Assembly: GCF_030817275.1 (NCBI RefSeq)
Contig: NZ_JAUSZD010000002.1
Span: 5,146,001 to 5,210,000 of the forward strand
Direction: 5' to 3'
DNA from: Paenibacillus sp. V4I7
GTDB lineage: Bacteria; Bacillota; Bacilli; Paenibacillales; NBRC-103111
DNA length: 64,000 nucleotides
Below are positions 62,778-64,000 of the stretch, in pieces. Below the pieces are notes generated by a model. It worked only from the letters and a program-made list of their open reading frames with translations, was not told where the DNA came from and made no database searches. Within the stretch, counting starts at the first letter, position 1. The number at the start of each line of letters is the position of its first letter. The position numbers and the translations under genes were made by a program.

Positions 62778-63302
62778 TTACCGTTTCGCCTTATAAAACT
62801 CATGATAAAGCTTCATCAACGCCCACTTCTCAATCCTCGACACATAGGAGCGGCTAATGCCCAGCTCCTTCGCAATCTCCCGCTGCGTCCGCTCTTCCCC
62901 GCCAAGCTCCAGCCCAAACCGGCCAACGACGACTTCCTTCTCGCGATCGTCCAAGATTTCCAAGTTCCGATATATTTTGCTCTTCTCTATCTTGAGCTGC
63001 ACCTTATCCACTACGTCATCTGCTTCCGTACCGAGAATGTCGATAAGCGTAATTTCATTCCCCTCTTTGTCCGTTCCGATGGGATCATGCAAAGACACAT
63101 CTTTGCGCGTTTTCTTCAGTGAACGCAGATGCATAAGGATCTCGTTCTCAATACAGCGAGCTGCGAATGTCGCGAGCTTGGTCCCTTTGTTCGGCGAAAA
63201 CGACTCGATGGCTTTGATCAAACCGATCGTCCCGATCGAGATCAAATCCTCCAAATCTTCCCCTGTATTGTCGAATTTTTTGAGGTTGTGAACACAAAGC
63301 AA
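62778..63302 (-). CDS. sigK: 5'-truncated SigK-like sigma factor, copy 4
   Basis: This is the same 174-residue SigK fragment as copy 1, starting at the shared junction ('LCVHNLKKFD' here) and ending 'YKAKR'. Most of region 2 and all of region 4 are kept. One unusual change lies in the region 4 recognition area ('RIEKWALMK' for 'RIEKRALMK'). The TTG start has no ribosome binding site. The DNA differs from copy 1 at many third codon positions while the protein is nearly identical. Upstream the sequence leaves the cassette at about 63313 and enters a decayed oxidoreductase gene. Confidence 0.75.
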   Translation of the reverse strand: MLCVHNLKKFDNTGEDLEDLISIGTIGLIKAIESFSPNKGTKLATFAARCIENEILMHLRSLKKTRKDVSLHDPIGTDKEGNEITLIDILGTEADDVVDKVQLKIEKSKIYRNLEILDDREKEVVVGRFGLELGGEERTQREIAKELGISRSYVSRIEKWALMKLYHEFYKAKR

Positions 63303-63364
63303 CGTAAATTTCCAATATGCACATGATTACGCGTCCATCAATGTACCTTTGACTCTTGGGAAAG

Positions 63365-63481
63365 ACCAGTCGGCTGTAACCCAATCTATCCGCCTCTTGT
63401 GCTAATGCCGTCGTTTCGCCCAGCTGCAGCGTTACGACATTCTCCTATTTGTGATTGGTCCAAAATACCCAATTTTAACAT
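63365..63481 (-). pseudogene. N-terminal stub of a luciferase-like monooxygenase
   Basis: The ATG at 63481 opens 'MLKLGILDQSQIGE'. After a frame change the strand continues 'LGETTALAQEADRLGYSR'. This is the characteristic N-terminus of LLM-class flavin-dependent oxidoreductases. It breaks off about 50 bases before the border of the fourth sigK'-ABC cassette, which may have caused the truncation. Confidence 0.6.
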
Positions 63482-63534
63482 CATCTATCAGCTCTCTCTA
63501 ACTGTAACGCAAAAAAACAATTGAATAGCAAAAA

Positions 63535-63560
63535 GACAGCTGAGATCTCTCCTAGCTGCC
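63535..63560 (-). terminator. Terminator of the GNAT gene
   Basis: On the minus strand GGCAGCT and AGCTGTC form a stem followed by TTTTTG, just past the acetyltransferase stop. Confidence 0.6.
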
Positions 63561-63572
63561 CTCATCAACTCT

Positions 63573-64000
63573 TTATAGAGCTGGCTGCCCCTGCTCTATT
63601 AATGTCTTTTTCAGAAAAATCAACGTATCCGTATCCCCAAGCGGTCTCTCAAAAAAAGCCTCGTAACCCTTGCGTTCATACATTGGAAGAAGCCAAGGAT
63701 GATTTTTCGACGTAGCGAGCACAACACCAGGCGCCAACAATGTATTTCGTACAACAACCTCCTCGACATAAGAATGGAGCCGGTTACCAACACCTTGATT
63801 TTTGAATGCAGGTAAGACTGCAAACCAATATAAGAAAGGAAGCTCGGTCAACTCTGGCAGGTTTTTCATTGAAATGGTTGCTGCAATTGAGCCGTCAATT
63901 TCCAAGACATAACTTGTATTTTCTAAAATGTTCTCTCTAATCATCTCGATATCCGCATTCGCAGCTCTAAATGTGATTCCCAATTCACGGATTGACTCAT
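63573..64000 (-). CDS. GNAT-family acetyltransferase (5' end outside window)
   Basis: The frame is open to the window edge, so the start is not visible; the TTG at 63983 has no clear ribosome binding site. The 136 or more residues show the GNAT fold. 'YWFAVLPAFKNQGVGNRLHSYVEE' contains the acetyl-CoA loop (Q-x-x-G-x-G-like), and 'LATSKNHPWLLPMYERKGYEAF' matches the later strand and helix where the Tyr general acid often lies. The substrate cannot be told. A terminator follows the stop codon. Confidence 0.8.
   Translation of the reverse strand, partial: ESIRELGITFRAANADIEMIRENILENTSYVLEIDGSIAATISMKNLPELTELPFLYWFAVLPAFKNQGVGNRLHSYVEEVVVRNTLLAPGVVLATSKNHPWLLPMYERKGYEAFFERPLGDTDTLIFLKKTLIEQGQPAL

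Noticed and set aside
1..64000. CRISPR array, prophage or rRNA operon
   Set aside because: I saw no regularly spaced direct repeats with unique spacers, no phage structural genes and no rRNA sequence.

Overview
The window looks like an accessory stretch of a Paenibacillus-type chromosome (spore-forming, cell wall with an S-layer). Supporting signs are SigK-like sequences, a protein with three SLH domains, YesM/YesN-type two-component systems, Lpl-type sugar ABC importers, strong GGAGG ribosome binding sites with frequent TTG/GTG starts, and long secreted multidomain carbohydrate-active enzymes. No rRNA, tRNA or CRISPR array was seen.

Layout. 0.5-2.9 kb: GH95 alpha-L-fucosidase-type enzyme. 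3.2-7.1 kb: IS6 and AraC remnants, then two copies of a dispersed cassette (5'-truncated sigK, with or without an ABC ATPase) around a YVTN beta-propeller gene. 7.3-17.4 kb: carbohydrate importer (two permeases and a binding protein) followed by its sensor kinase and response regulator, a divergent AraC regulator and a second, divergent GH95-like enzyme. 17.5-20.5 kb: decayed gene, 5' part of a group IIC intron, third sigK'-ABC cassette (with a small inversion), IS6 and ABC-2 permease remnants. 20.6-29.8 kb: alpha-mannan locus (GH125, two permeases, binding protein, secreted GH76 with CBM6-like modules) with a divergent GntR/LacI-type regulator. 29.8-38.9 kb: two-gene operon for a 1762-residue GH28-like/CBM32/CE2-like/SLH surface enzyme and a GH97 enzyme. 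39-50.4 kb: small unrelated genes (ATP-grasp, PP2C-like, deoxyribosyltransferase-like, LysM-GMC oxidoreductase, stalk-domain protein, ribbon-helix-helix protein, extra DnaN) separated by a family of hairpin-containing intergenic repeats and containing an IS110-family element and several decayed genes. 50.4-59.4 kb: rhamnogalacturonan acetylesterase-type enzyme, intron and transposase debris, and a giant PL9-PL1 double pectate lyase. 59.4-64 kb: remnants, a frameshifted second IS110 element, the fourth sigK'-ABC cassette and a GNAT acetyltransferase cut by the window edge.

How it fits together. The intact genes mainly serve uptake and breakdown of plant or fungal polysaccharides. The pectate lyases, GH28-like enzyme and acetylesterases would open and deacetylate pectin. 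GH95 and GH97 would trim fucosyl/galactosyl side chains. GH76 outside and GH125 inside the cell would process alpha-1,6-mannan delivered by the co-transcribed importer. Each transport locus carries its own regulator.

The most unusual signals are the repeated sigK'-ABC cassette whose copies share one truncation point yet differ mostly at synonymous sites, the IS110-family pair with a shared inverted-repeat-bounded non-coding segment downstream of the transposase (candidate guide RNA region), and the hairpin repeats that separate single cargo genes.
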